Part shown: positions 48,692 through 57,393 of the stretch, piece after piece
How positions within the stretch are numbered: position 1 is the first letter of the stretch
Layout of the letters: each line of letters begins with the position of its first letter
Assembly: GCA_020746105.1 (NCBI GenBank)
Contig: JAJGST010000022.1
Span: forward strand, 1-64,000
Direction of reading: 5' to 3'
Source: Trogon surrucura
Taxonomy: Eukaryota > Chordata > Aves > Trogoniformes > Trogonidae
Length of the DNA stretch: 64,000 nucleotides
Program-made: the position numbers and the translations under genes
The notes under the pieces: model-generated
Databases searched by the model: none
What the model was told of the DNA's origin: nothing
The model's input: the letters and a program-made list of their open reading frames with translations, nothing else

Positions 48692-49000
48692 TATCCCCCT
48701 TTTTCTTTTTGGACAACCCAGGCTTCCTCCGCTAGCTTGCTTGTCATTTTCTTGATTACACTCATCAAACAACCAAACATAACTAAGCCTATAACAATTA
48801 AAACTGCAATAACCAAAAATGTCTTAACTGAACTCTTAATCCATCCTGTCAAACCACTCCAGTTCAATCTTGAGTGATCTGTTTTGAATGCTCTTGCAAT
48901 TTTTGAATTTTCTTATGGATGAATTTTGAATGATTTTAAAGATCCATACAACACATCCCATCAAAGTCCTCACACCCATCAAAATTATAAGATGTATTTT
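48692..49000 (-). pseudogene. env: Provirus E polypurine tract and env transmembrane remnant
   Basis: The polypurine tract is 48692-48712. Upstream, a minus-strand frame (48867-48692) encodes a basic juxtamembrane part, a strong membrane helix (VIAVLIVIGLVMFGCLMSVI) and a Lys-rich cytoplasmic tail. In another frame just upstream lies CEDFDGMCC, a C-X6-CC motif, soon followed by a stop. One indel and one or more stops separate the two. As in B, the fusion peptide and the N-terminal heptad region are absent. Confidence 0.78.
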
Positions 49001-49395
49001 TCAGTTCTTTGGACCTCTCGGGCAGAACTTCAGGTGAGATCGTTAACTATAATGAAAAAGAACAGAACAAACACTTCCCACAACAACGAACACCATTAAA
49101 CACATTTCTAACACAGAAAACCATGTTTTTGGGGTTTAACCAAATGATATCCTTGCTAAAAAATGTGTAATATTCATCCCACTGCTTTGTTATGTTTTAC
49201 TTGCTGCTCTGCCTGAGTTCCCAGGACTCACATTCACTGCTTTGCAGGGCAGAAATGCGAGAGATGCCTCCGCATCAATCCCAGGCCTCTGTTATCTCAG
49301 TGTGGGTGTGCTGCTTGTTGAGCACACTAGGCCAAGCAGTAATCCAGTAATCCACTTTAGGTGCAAGTTGTTTGAGCGTACCTACAGTTCCCATC
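49001..49395 (-). other. Provirus E noncoding 3' internal region
   Basis: Collinear with B 26310-26720 and absent from C and F. It holds a pyrimidine-rich tract followed by AG (ttttcattatag on its strand, near 49045), which could be a splice acceptor. Confidence 0.6.
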
Positions 49396-49688
49396 ACCAA
49401 TCACCCTGAATCATCCAGACCCACAGTCGCTGGGGAGCCCCTGTTGCAGCGAGGTTTCTGGAGAACCCTCCCGACAATTGGGAAGTCCTACGCAGTGCGT
49501 CCACCCATAGGTGAGGTTTCCGAAGTCGCTGCAAGAGGGTCCAGCATTTATACTATTAAATAAACAACCTTACATAAGATTGAATGTGGGAACAACTGGT
49601 GGTGTTTGCTCCGCTGAATTCTTCTCACAGCTTGGCCAGGGCTGAAGGAAGAATGCAAGGGAGTCTCCCTATCTATTTTGGTCCTTAA
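49396..49688 (-). other. Provirus E copy of the TATA-bearing module
   Basis: Same module as in B, C, F and H, with ATTTAATAGTATAAATGC on its strand. Confidence 0.7.
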
Positions 49689-49980
49689 TCACACACTTCT
49701 AACAAAGCAGAAGGCAGCTAGTTTCTCCATCTTGCTTTTAGCTAAAGAAAGATTACTCTGCTGGCTAGTACCATGAACCTTAACACCTATTATGTGGCTT
49801 TGATTAGACAGTCTTACACAACCAATATAAGCTTCATTGTTAGTCATACAAAGAGAATACATATCAATACAACAGGTAACATTGAGAAAAGTTACATTTT
49901 CCCATAATTGCTCTGCCATCAGCCGTAAGCACCTTCTGCCAGTCCAATCCATGTTGTCGTTGGTGATCGGTACTTCAGGG
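49689..49980 (-). pseudogene. env: Provirus E env surface-protein remnant
   Basis: The most open copy: an 87-codon frame starting MDWTGRRCLRLMAEQLWENV and ending AAFCFVRSV. It has three N-glycosylation sequons (NVT, NQS, NLS) and five to six Cys, including a CC pair and LCMTNNEAYIGC. These features suit the ectodomain of a viral surface glycoprotein, but no signal peptide or receptor-binding region can be recognised. Identification as env rests on position between integrase and transmembrane protein in H. Confidence 0.65.
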
Positions 49981-50085
49981 TCCCATCACGTCACTGGGTG
50001 AAACAAAGGAATTCAACAGGCAGGCCCAGTGCACGGGTCGTGTTGCTGCTACGCTGTTGAAGTAACAGGATGCTGCACAGCCACA

Positions 50086-50541
50086 TCATGCAGGATCATG
50101 TAGTTCCCAGGTCCCTTGTCCATTATTAATAATAACAGGACACACAATCGAACTGGCTGCTTCCCAATCTCCCTCTATTATAGCGTCTCTGATGACACCG
50201 CTCCATCGCTGTTGCAAAGGATCAGGCTTGAGTGATGGAGCTGATGGTAGTGGGAGAGCTGAGGGTTCAACTGGTGGTACTATATGGGATAATGGTTGAA
50301 TCTCTCCCAGGATCTTAGATATGATTTCTGGTCGTCTCCAAAGTGACGATGAGACTGGTTTAAGGGTTTCTTCTATTTCTTGCTGTCTAGTTGAAAATTC
50401 AGCGAGTTTCTTCAGGATCTCTTTCATGGGTTCGTCTTGATCTATCTTTCCTTTTTTTTTTTCTATCTTTTTTTCTTTCTTTTTTTTCTCTTTTTTTTTC
50501 ATTTTGTTTTTTGTTATTAGCTCATGTATTCCTTCAATCAC
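50086..50541 (-). pseudogene. gag: Provirus E gag p10 / capsid stub
   Basis: A 151-codon frame whose first ~35 residues are a Lys/Glu run coded by the A-rich tract (50450-50515). It continues with the QQEIEETLKPVSSSLW helix, a Pro-rich PSALPLPSAPSLKP block (missing a few residues found in F), and the capsid start (VCPVIINNGQGTWELHD), then stops two codons after the gag-to-env junction. In the other copies the A-rich tract is out of frame or interrupted, so the Lys-rich start is probably accidental. Confidence 0.75.
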
Positions 50542-50759
50542 TCTCTTATCACACAGGGAGAGCAGAATTTCCCAGGTCTGTTTTGATCATACTCTCCCGT
50601 TCACTCCCATGCACATCTGGTGTACAAGAAGCATCTAATATGTCCATTCTCACAGACAAGCTCTCAACATGAGCTGTACCTGGCTTGTCATGGTCTGTTT
50701 TCATAATTAGCAAGCAAGAGTTATGTACTCTTTTAAAAAATAGCTCAAGGACGAAAGTC
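50542..50759 (-). other. Provirus E gag spacer
   Basis: Collinear with B 24550-24800: contains the conserved 'cacatctggtgtacaagaag' block. Noncoding. Confidence 0.65.
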
Positions 50760-51203
50760 TTACTTCTGCAACGCAGCACTGCCAGAACAGCTAGCTGTAA
50801 AATGTAAGGTATCCGCAGTTTGCCCTTTTTTTTTTTTTTTCCACCCAGTCGGGACGAGCAGGGAGGTTTCTTCCTTTGCCTTTTTCCTTTCCTGCCCTCC
50901 CCTCAACACTTTGATCACCGCCGCGGCAACTTTCTTTTCTGCTTGCATAATTTCCAAAGTGCGGACTATGGTTTTCCAAACCGTTCCTAGTTCTTTCGCT
51001 TCTTTTCCTTCTGTTCCTCCCTCTAGAGTACAGTCCCACAAAAGGTCTCCTACTTCACGCCATTCTGTGGAACTAAAGATTAATGACGGGTCCATCATTT
51101 TCTCCCGCTTCTGAGCCCGTGGGGCTAATACATCTCACTCCTTTACTTTTCCTCCTCTCTTAGAGAGTATACTAAGGAGGCGAGTTTCCGCATCCGTTTC
51201 CAT
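50760..51203 (-). pseudogene. gag: Provirus E gag matrix-like gene with one stop
   Basis: ATG at 51203 (METDAETRLLSILSKRG), followed by the FSSTEWREV and WDCTLEGG blocks and a Lys-rich end. A TGA at 51137-51135 interrupts it after ~22 codons; B, C and H have CGA there, and F shares the TGA. From the stop on, the frame is open for about 125 codons to the end at 50760. No Gly2. Confidence 0.78.
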
Positions 51204-51208
51204 CGCGG

Positions 51209-51217
51209 TCTTACCTT
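51209..51217 (-). promoter_or_regulatory. Leader splice donor of provirus E
   Basis: AAG|GTAAGA on the minus strand, just before the gag ATG, identical to provirus C's. Confidence 0.62.
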
Positions 51218-51370
51218 GGCAGGGGCTTGATCGGCCGCTCAAGCTCTGGTCTCCGGTGCCCTTTTGGCCACACCCGGAAATCTCCTGCCTCCGGCTCCCA
51301 AATCAGCTCAGGTCCGATGCTTCGGAGTCTTCCCGCATTCAAGCAATCCGCATTTAAGCGTCCATAGAGG

Positions 51371-51389
51371 GTCCCTTCTTCAGGCACCA
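51371..51389 (-). other. Primer binding site of provirus E, tRNA-Lys type (mutated)
   Basis: TGGTGCCTGAAGAAGGGAC on the minus strand, two bases from the LTR end. It differs from the perfect Lys3 site at a few positions. Confidence 0.8.
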
Positions 51390-51391
51390 GA

Positions 51392-51765
51392 TCTAGAAGG
51401 GTCCCTTTGGAGAGTCGGCCAAGTAACGACCATCCCACCAATATGGCTACAAGTCATCCTCCCTTTATTGCTCCGGACAGCTCAATATATACAGTTAAGC
51501 AGTGTCCCCGCGCCTGCCCCTTAACAGAGTTGGTCAGTTACAGGTTTACACGCGCCAGCGTTTTATTTGGTAGTGCCATTCAACTGTGCAGGTGGCTCTC
51601 CCCCCCCCTTCTCCCCCCGGCAAGGCTCTCACAAAACAGATAAACCTCCTTGTCCTCGTGCCCCAAGGCAGCTCCAAGGACAGAGCCTTTGTTTAGGCCT
51701 AAGCTGGGTTGTCCAAAACCTTTAAAGGGATACCGCAGCCCTGCTCCACAAGAAATTCCCCTACA
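51392..51765 (-). repeat. LTR shared by E (as 5' LTR) and F (as 3' LTR)
   Basis: 374 bp, short form. One side is the primer site of E (51371-51389), the other the polypurine tract of F (51766-51785), which gives an LTR-E-LTR-F tandem array. No target duplication on either side, as expected for an internal LTR. Confidence 0.93.
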
Positions 51766-51943
51766 TATCCCCCTTTTTCTTTTTGGACAACCCTGGCTTC
51801 CTCCGCTAGCTTGCTTGTCATTTTCTTGATTACACTCATCAAACAACCAAACATAACTAAGCCTATAACAATTAAAACTGCAATAACCAAAAATGCCTTA
51901 ACTAAACTCTTAATTCATCCTGTCAAAGTTCTCACACCCATCA
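51766..51943 (-). pseudogene. env: Provirus F polypurine tract and env membrane-anchor remnant
   Basis: Purine tract (51766-51785), then upstream the membrane helix (VIAVLIVIGLVMFGCLMSVI) and Lys-rich tail in an open frame. The join to the module (caaagttctcacacccatca, 51923-51942) is the same deletion as in C. Confidence 0.75.
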
Positions 51944-52228
51944 CCCTAAATCATCCAGACCCGCAGTTGCTGGGGAGCCCCTGTTGTTGCGAGGTTTCTG
52001 GAGAACCCTCCCGACAATTGGGAAGTCCTACGCAGTGCGTCCACCTGTAGGTGAGGTTTCCGAAGTCGCTGCAAGAGGGTCCAGCTTTTATACTATTAAA
52101 TAAACAACCTTACATAACTTGGAATGCGGGAACATCTGGTGTTGTTTGCTCCGTTGAATTCCTCTCACAGCTTGGCCAGGGCTGAAGGAAGAATGCAAGG
52201 GAGTCTCCCTATCTATTTTGGTCCTTAA
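51944..52228 (-). other. Provirus F copy of the TATA-bearing module
   Basis: Same module as in B, C, E and H. TATA-like ATTTAATAGTATAAAAGC on its strand. Confidence 0.7.
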
Positions 52229-53896
52229 TCACACACTTCTAAGAAAGCAAAAGGCAGCTGGTTTCCCTGCCTTGCTTTTAGCTAAAGAAAGCTCACTCTG
52301 CTGGTTATTACCATCAACCCTAACAACATATAAGGAATCAGAAAGCACATTGAGAGGCTCTTTGCTCCAATTCTGGAAAGCCCAACATACAGCTTTCAGT
52401 TCGAGTACTTGTAAGCTATCTGCAACGTCACCCTGGATTGCATGTTGCTTCCACGCTCCCTGTTGTTGCCAGACACCTGCTGCGCTTCTCGTCTTCCGCC
52501 CTGCATCTGTGAAGACCGTCCTTCCATCCACTGGTTGCTTGCAGCACAGGGGTTTTTCTAGCCATTTGTGTTGCTCAATTACTTTCCACAGTGGGCCCTT
52601 AGGATGCTTGTTGTGAACCAGACCAGAGTAGCCCAGCAATGCTTCCTGGATTTCGATGGAGTTCTGCAGTTGCCGTTCCAAGTCTTCATTTCTAACGGGA
52701 ATACTAATGTCTACCGTCTCCAACCCATCTATTTCCATTATTCGAGATCGGCCCTTTCGGATCAACGCGGCGATGGCTTCTGTTCTTTTCATTAGGCGAA
52801 ATTTAGGTTGCACTGGTAAGAATACCCATTCTATTATTCTTGCTGACTCTCCAGGGGATTCTTCCCCCTTTTTCTTTTGCCATTGAAGCACAATGCCAAG
52901 AGGGTTGGAATCTGTACTGATGATAAGCAATGACAGGGGGCGATCCTCAAGACGGCGTGCACTCCATCCTGTTTGTAATTTAGCAGTTACTTGTTCAAGT
53001 GCTTTTGTTTGTTCTGCTGAGCAAGAACGGGGACTGTTAGCTTCCGTGCCTTGAAGCCACGGTAAAAATGGAAGTAGGTCATCGTTGGTGATTCCAACAA
53101 TGTTTCGCACCCCTTGCAAATCTCCCAACAATTTTTGAGCGTCATGTAATGTCTGGATGTTTGCATGTAATGTGATCTTCTGCGGCCTTATCTGTGTGTC
53201 TGATACTAGCCAACCCAAATATTTCCGGGGTGCAGTTCGTTGCACCTTTTCTGGGACCAGCACAAGACCTTGTTGACTCAATTGAGCAGTGAGCCAGGCT
53301 AAGTCGGTGTCACTCAAAGGCTGTTTCGTTGCAAGCAAAATATCATCCATGTAATGATAAATAAGTGATGACGCAAACTTTTGACGAATCGGACGCAAGG
53401 CCCAATCGACATACAACTGACACATGGTGGGAGAGTTTTTGATCCCTTGTGGCAAAACAACCCATTCAAAACGTCAAGTCGGCACTGCCCTGTTAATAGA
53501 GGGTGTAGTGAAGGCAAATCGTTGTGTGTCTTCTGGATGCAAGGGAATAGTTAAAAAGCAGTCTTTTAAGTCTATTACTACGATGTGTCACTGTTCCGGG
53601 ATCATGGTGGGTGTCGGTAATCCAGGTTGAAGTGCTCCCATAGTTTGCATTTGATCGTTGACTCTTCGCAAGTCATGTAACAGTCACCACTTTCCTCATT
53701 TTTTCGGTATTACAAAAATTGGGGTGTTCCATGGACTTACAGATGGTTTGATGTGGCCGGCCTCAAGTTGTTCTTCCACAAGTTGTTCTTCTATTTGCAG
53801 CCTGTCTTTAGTCATCGGCCACTGCTCCACCCATACAGGTGTATCGGTCACCCAGGTAATCTTTTGTATGGGCGGCTGCTCGGCAGTGGCCGTCAT
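52229..53896 (-). pseudogene. pol: Provirus F pol: reverse transcriptase and truncated RNase H, joined to env tail
   Basis: The frame begins at the ATG at 53896, overlapping the protease stop as ATGA. The first part ends PIFVIPKK, then TGA stops at 53698, 53686, 53590 and 53476 (first base, minus strand) lie in RT. From 53455 the frame is open for 408 codons: VLPQGIKNSPTMCQ block, catalytic YHYMDDILLA, thumb, connection, and RNase H with FTDAG, LELKAV and LSDSLY. RNase H stops there: the last ~30 codons are the end of the env remnant (QQSELSLAKSK...CFLRSV). The final catalytic Asp, and all of integrase, are lost. All four stops recur in F' (62657-64000). Confidence 0.9.
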
Positions 53897-54738
53897 GATA
53901 AATGCTGATCAGTGGTTAATACCCTTCCGAGTTGAGACAGCAAGTCTCTGCCTATCAGGCCTTGAAGAGTTGAAGGTAACTGCATGACATATGGCCGAAA
54001 GACTATTTGTTGTCCATCTTCAAAAACTATAGTCACAGGGTCTCTACTGGATTGAGGAGCTTTCATTCCTCCCACTCCCACAATTTGTGTCATGGGAGCC
54101 TGCAGGGGCCACGTGGGTGGCCAGTATGTTTGATTAATGATGGTGACATCCGCTCCGGTGTCAAGCATTGGTCTTAACTGAACTTGACTTTCCCCCCGTT
54201 GTAGGGTGACTCTTCTTTGTGGCCTGGAATTCATGTCTAGTGTCAAGAAGACGTCAAATCCTGATGACCCAAAGCCTATATCTCCTCTTTGCTTTTGTCT
54301 CTCTTTTGGATGTGGCTGATGTGGATGGGCTGCTTCAAGGGCAACGATCTGGGCAATCTTGCTTCCTTTTGGAATGGTGACAGGTGGTTGTAATGCATAA
54401 GCCATAATCTTTATTTGACCTGTATAGTCGGCATCAATAACTCCCGGTAATACTACAACTCCTTGTTTGCTGGTAGATGACCGTCCCAGCAGTAGCCCTC
54501 CAACAAAAGAGTCAGTTGAAAATAATGGGCCAAATGCAGTTGTCGGGATTAACGCTACTTGTTTGTCTTGCAGTGTAACTTCTACTGCGGTTGCCACATC
54601 CACGCCGAGGCTTCCCCAGGTAGCGGGTTTGTTTCTTTGTAGGAAACCGTCTGTGGCCTCGGTTGAGGTTGGGCGCTGATTTGTGTCTTGGCGCGCGGCC
54701 CCTGCGCACTGCGCTTGTAGTTTTCTGACTTCCTGCAT
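53893..54738 (-). pseudogene. pro: Provirus F pro: dUTPase and protease, one open frame
   Basis: 281 codons without interruption, -1 relative to gag, as in betaretroviral pro. dUTPase: GRSST (motif 2), GVIDADYTGQIKIM (motif 3), IPKGSKIAQIV (motif 4) and the C-terminal RGDIGFGSSG (motif 5). Protease: LDTGADVTII catalytic site, VGVGGM flap and GLIGRDLLSQLG. Both are complete by motif, in contrast to ERV A. It overlaps gag by about 155 bp and the pol ATG by 4 bp. I find no canonical slippery heptamer at the overlap; the nearest is A-GAA-AAC near 54725. Called a pseudogene because the element around it is broken. Confidence 0.9.
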
Positions 54739-55640
54739 GCCCCGGTAGCATGGGTGTCACTATTACATATGTGACACCATACAGTCTTTTGGCATGTTCT
54801 TCTCCAATGTCCGGATTCTCCGCAATGAAAGCATGGTCCCACTGCTGGCCCACTGGCTGCTTCTTTCTTTGGAGTACCAGACCAGCTGTTTTTTCTTCTG
54901 GATAAAGCGGCTGCGATCACGTGTCCTTGCCTTTCAATGGCACCTTGCATGGCTGCGGTAAAGGCTGCAGCTTGGCTGTTTTGTTCTGCTCGTGATGCTC
55001 GTAATAACATTTCATCCACTCCCACGCCCTGTGGTAAGGTGGCCAAAATGGCTTTAGTACTTGAATTGGAATTTTCAAAAGCAAGTGTGCAGAACAAGTG
55101 TTCTTGCAGCGGCTCAGTTAACTCGGTAGCGTCCTTTATGGCAGCAGACAATCGATCAACAAATTGATTAAATGGCTCGGTCATCCCTTGTCGTACCGTT
55201 GCATACGGAGGTGATTTTTTCTTTTCTGGGACTGATAATAGCGCTCAATGAACCAGAGTCTGAGAAACTTGATGCATGATTGTCGGATACGTCAGTTGGG
55301 TTGCAGTGGTGGCATAATTTCCGCTACCAGTCAGCATATCTGCTTGCAGCCCATATAAAGGATCGTTAATTTCGCGGTGTTTGTTGACCTCTTCCAGAGC
55401 CAATCTTTTCCATTCTCTCTCCCACAGTAAATATTGTGACGGGCTTAATAATAACGAAGCAATATTAGTGCAGTCATTTGGGCACAATACGTCTGCTGTA
55501 AAAATGAATTGTATAATACTTCATGCAGCTTCTGATCGGATGCCGGGTGTGGTGACAGTCTGTTTCGCTTGCTGTAAGGTCTTCCAATCATGCGGTTTCC
55601 AGGTCCCTTGTCCGTTGTTGATAGTAACGGGACACGCAAT
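54582..55640 (-). pseudogene. gag: Provirus F gag: capsid and nucleocapsid, several frame breaks
   Basis: Capsid is spread over three frames: a part near 55639-55445 with little to recognise, 55487-55245 (LLSPSQYLLWEREWKRLA, typical of a capsid N-terminal domain end), and 55184-54582. The last frame holds the major homology region (EPFNQFVDRLSAAI ... FENSNSSTKAIL) and a nucleocapsid with two C-X2-C-X4-H-X4-C knuckles (CFHCGESGHWRRTC, CHICNSDTHATGAC). Stops and indels near 55480 and 55200 break it. Confidence 0.87.
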
Positions 55641-56183
55641 TGAACTGGCTTCTTCCCAATCTCCCTCTATTATAGCATCTCTGATGACACCGCTCCATCG
55701 CTGTTGCAAAGGATCCTTTATGGTTCGAGTCTGAAAGTCAGGCTTGAGTGATGGAGCTGATGGTAGTGGGAGAGCTGAGGGTTCAACCGGTGGTACTATA
55801 TGGGATAATGGTTGAATCTCTCGCGGGACCTTAGATATGGTTTCTGGTTGTCTCCAAAGTGACGATGAAACTGGTTTAAGGGTTTCTTCTATTTCTTGCT
55901 GTCTAATTGATAATTCAGCGAGTTTGTTCAGGATCTCTTTCAGAGGTTCATTCAGATCTTCCTCTTTCTTGGTCCGAGGCCTCTCCATTCTCTGCATAAC
56001 TTGATCATTACCTCTGACAGATTTGTCAGGACTCAGTTCTGATTCAGAATCCTCGTCGGAAAAGGGTATCAAAGGGTTAATTTTCGGGCGACATTCGGCT
56101 CTGCCCTGTGCCTCCTCTTTCTGCTGGGCCACGCCTCTCGAGTCCAGAGGCAGCTTCGGATTCCAGGTTTCCCTCTGTTGCAA
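55521..56183 (-). pseudogene. gag: Provirus F gag: p10-like linker and capsid N-terminus
   Basis: A 220-codon frame with an acidic block (FSDEDSESELSPDKS), the QQEIEETLKPVSSSLW helix, LWRQPETISKVPREIQ, a Pro-rich PLPSAPSLKPDFQ block (no PPxY), and the capsid start (IACPVTINNGQGTWKPHDWK). Unlike B, C and E it continues into capsid after WKPHD, so F shows what the pol-less proviruses lost. The acidic block is absent from them, where an A-rich spacer stands instead. Confidence 0.83.
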
Positions 56184-56643
56184 CCGGCTTCTGTAACGAG
56201 TCTTTCAGAGAGGAGCACACCGGGGCCGCTGTACCCTTCATGGGGCGTGTCTGTCCTAGCCGAAAAAATGTCGCCAGTCGGGACGAGCAGGGAGTTTCTT
56301 CCTTTGCCTTTTTCCTTTCCTGCCCCCCCCCCAACGCTTCGATCGTCACCACCGCGGCAACTTTATTTTCTGCCTGCGTGAGTTCTAAATTGCGTATTAT
56401 GGTTTTCCAAACAGTTCCTAGTCCTTTCGCTTCTTTTCCTTCTTTTCCTCCCTCTAGAGTGTAGTCCCACAAAAGGTCTCCTACTTCACGCCATTCCGTT
56501 GAGCTAAAGATTAATGACGGGGCCTTCATTTTCTCCCGCTTTCGAGCCCATTGGATCAGGGCCAATACATCTCACTCCTTTACTTTTCCTCCTCTCTTAG
56601 AGAGTATATCAACAAGGAGGCGAGTTGCCGCGCCAGTTTCCAT
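56077..56643 (-). pseudogene. gag: Provirus F gag matrix-like gene with one stop
   Basis: ATG at 56643 (METGAATRLL). TGA at 56574-56572, the same site as in E. The frame is then open to 56077 with FSSTEWREV, a WDYTLEGG block, and a longer tail (FFRLGQTRPMKG and beyond) that overlaps the linker frame, so an indel near 56100-56180 separates the two. No leader upstream: 9 bases before the ATG the sequence becomes H's LTR. Confidence 0.8.
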
Positions 56644-56651
56644 CACGGTCT

Positions 56652-56811
56652 TCAAGGAAGCAAAACAAGGGCAGACTGACCTTAATGATCCGTGACTTTG
56701 TGTTGCTTCAGGGAGGCACATCAAGGGCAGGCTGACCTCGAGGATCAAAGAATCTAAGGTATTTTCCCAAACACAGGCTGCAATGCTACAGCGCCAGCAA
56801 GGCCAGCAACA
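56652..56811 (-). repeat. Provirus H 3' LTR, truncated
   Basis: 160 bp, identical by eye to the first 160 bp of the 5' LTR (62207-62048). Starts TGTTGCTGG right after the polypurine tract (56812-56825, AAAAGAGGGGGAGA). The remaining ~300 bp are gone at the join to F. Confidence 0.92.
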
Positions 56812-56838
56812 TCTCCCCCTCTTTTATCAAACACGGCA

Positions 56839-57118
56839 TCAGCTAGCCTTCTGAGCAGAGAAGCATTGGATGATGCAAGGTCCCATACAAACTACAGTCA
56901 ATACGATAACAATAATAATTATAACCATCTTAATTCCATCTTTAAGCCAGGCAGGAATTCCAAAAGACAAAAGCCAGTCATCAAAAGGATTATGTCCTAC
57001 AGTAATTTTTTGTGTATGTTGTTGAAGCCAATATAGTTGTTTGTGAATCGAGTCACTATGATCCGACAGGTTAAAACAGCACATTCCTTGAATTTCCTCA
57101 CACCCTTTATCTTAAATC
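56839..57118 (-). pseudogene. env: Provirus H env transmembrane subunit, C-terminal part
   Basis: Open frame with CEEIQGMCC (C-X6-CC, the disulfide-forming motif of gamma-type transmembrane proteins), a heptad-like helix (SDSIHKQLYWLQQHTQKI), a Trp-rich membrane-proximal part (DWLLSFGIPAWLKDG), a membrane anchor (IIIIVIVLTVVCMG) and a short Cys/Gln/Ser tail to the stop at 56839. The part before C-X6-CC is replaced by the TATA-bearing module, so the fusion peptide is absent. In the family this subunit anchors Env and drives membrane fusion; this fragment cannot. Confidence 0.85.
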
Positions 57119-57393
57119 ATCCAGACCCGCAGTCACTGGGGAGCCCCTGTTGCAGCGAGGTTTCTGGAGAGCCCTCCCGACAATTGGGAAGTCCTACGCA
57201 GTGCGTCCACCCGTAGGTGAGGTTTCCGAAGTCGCTGCAAGAGGGTCCAGCATTTATACTATTAAATAAACAACCTTACATAATGTTGAATGCGGGAACA
57301 TCTGGTGCTGTTTGCCCCGTTGAATTCTTCTCACAGCTTGGCCAGGGCTGAAAGAAGAATGCAAGGGAGTCTCCCTATCAATTTGATCCTTAA
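57119..57393 (-). other. Provirus H copy of the TATA-bearing module
   Basis: The same block as in B, C, E and F although H has a different LTR and primer site. TTTAATAGTATAAATGC on its strand. Confidence 0.7.

Larger units (their letters stand above)
48315..51765 (-). mobile_element. Provirus E, pol-less member of the TGTAGAGG LTR family (long 3' form)
   Basis: Minus-strand order: 5' LTR (51765-51392), primer site, splice donor, gag matrix, A-rich spacer, p10/capsid stub, env remnant, TATA-bearing module, env transmembrane remnant, polypurine tract, 3' LTR (48691-48315). Same gag-to-env junction as B and C. The outer left flank is CTTAAC (48309-48314), but the sequence beyond 51765 is the 3' end of F, not CTTAAC. 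The right LTR is therefore shared by E and F. Confidence 0.93.
51766..56651 (-). mobile_element. Provirus F: gag-pro-pol member of the TGTAGAGG LTR family, 5' truncated
   Basis: Minus-strand order: gag matrix (from 56643), p10, capsid, nucleocapsid, dUTPase-protease, RT, RNase H (cut), env remnant tail, TATA-bearing module, membrane anchor, polypurine tract, shared LTR. Leader, primer site and 5' LTR are missing: at 56651/56652 the sequence switches to the LTR of H. Integrase and most of env are deleted by a join within RNase H near 52322. The only copy here of this LTR family with enzyme genes. Confidence 0.9.
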
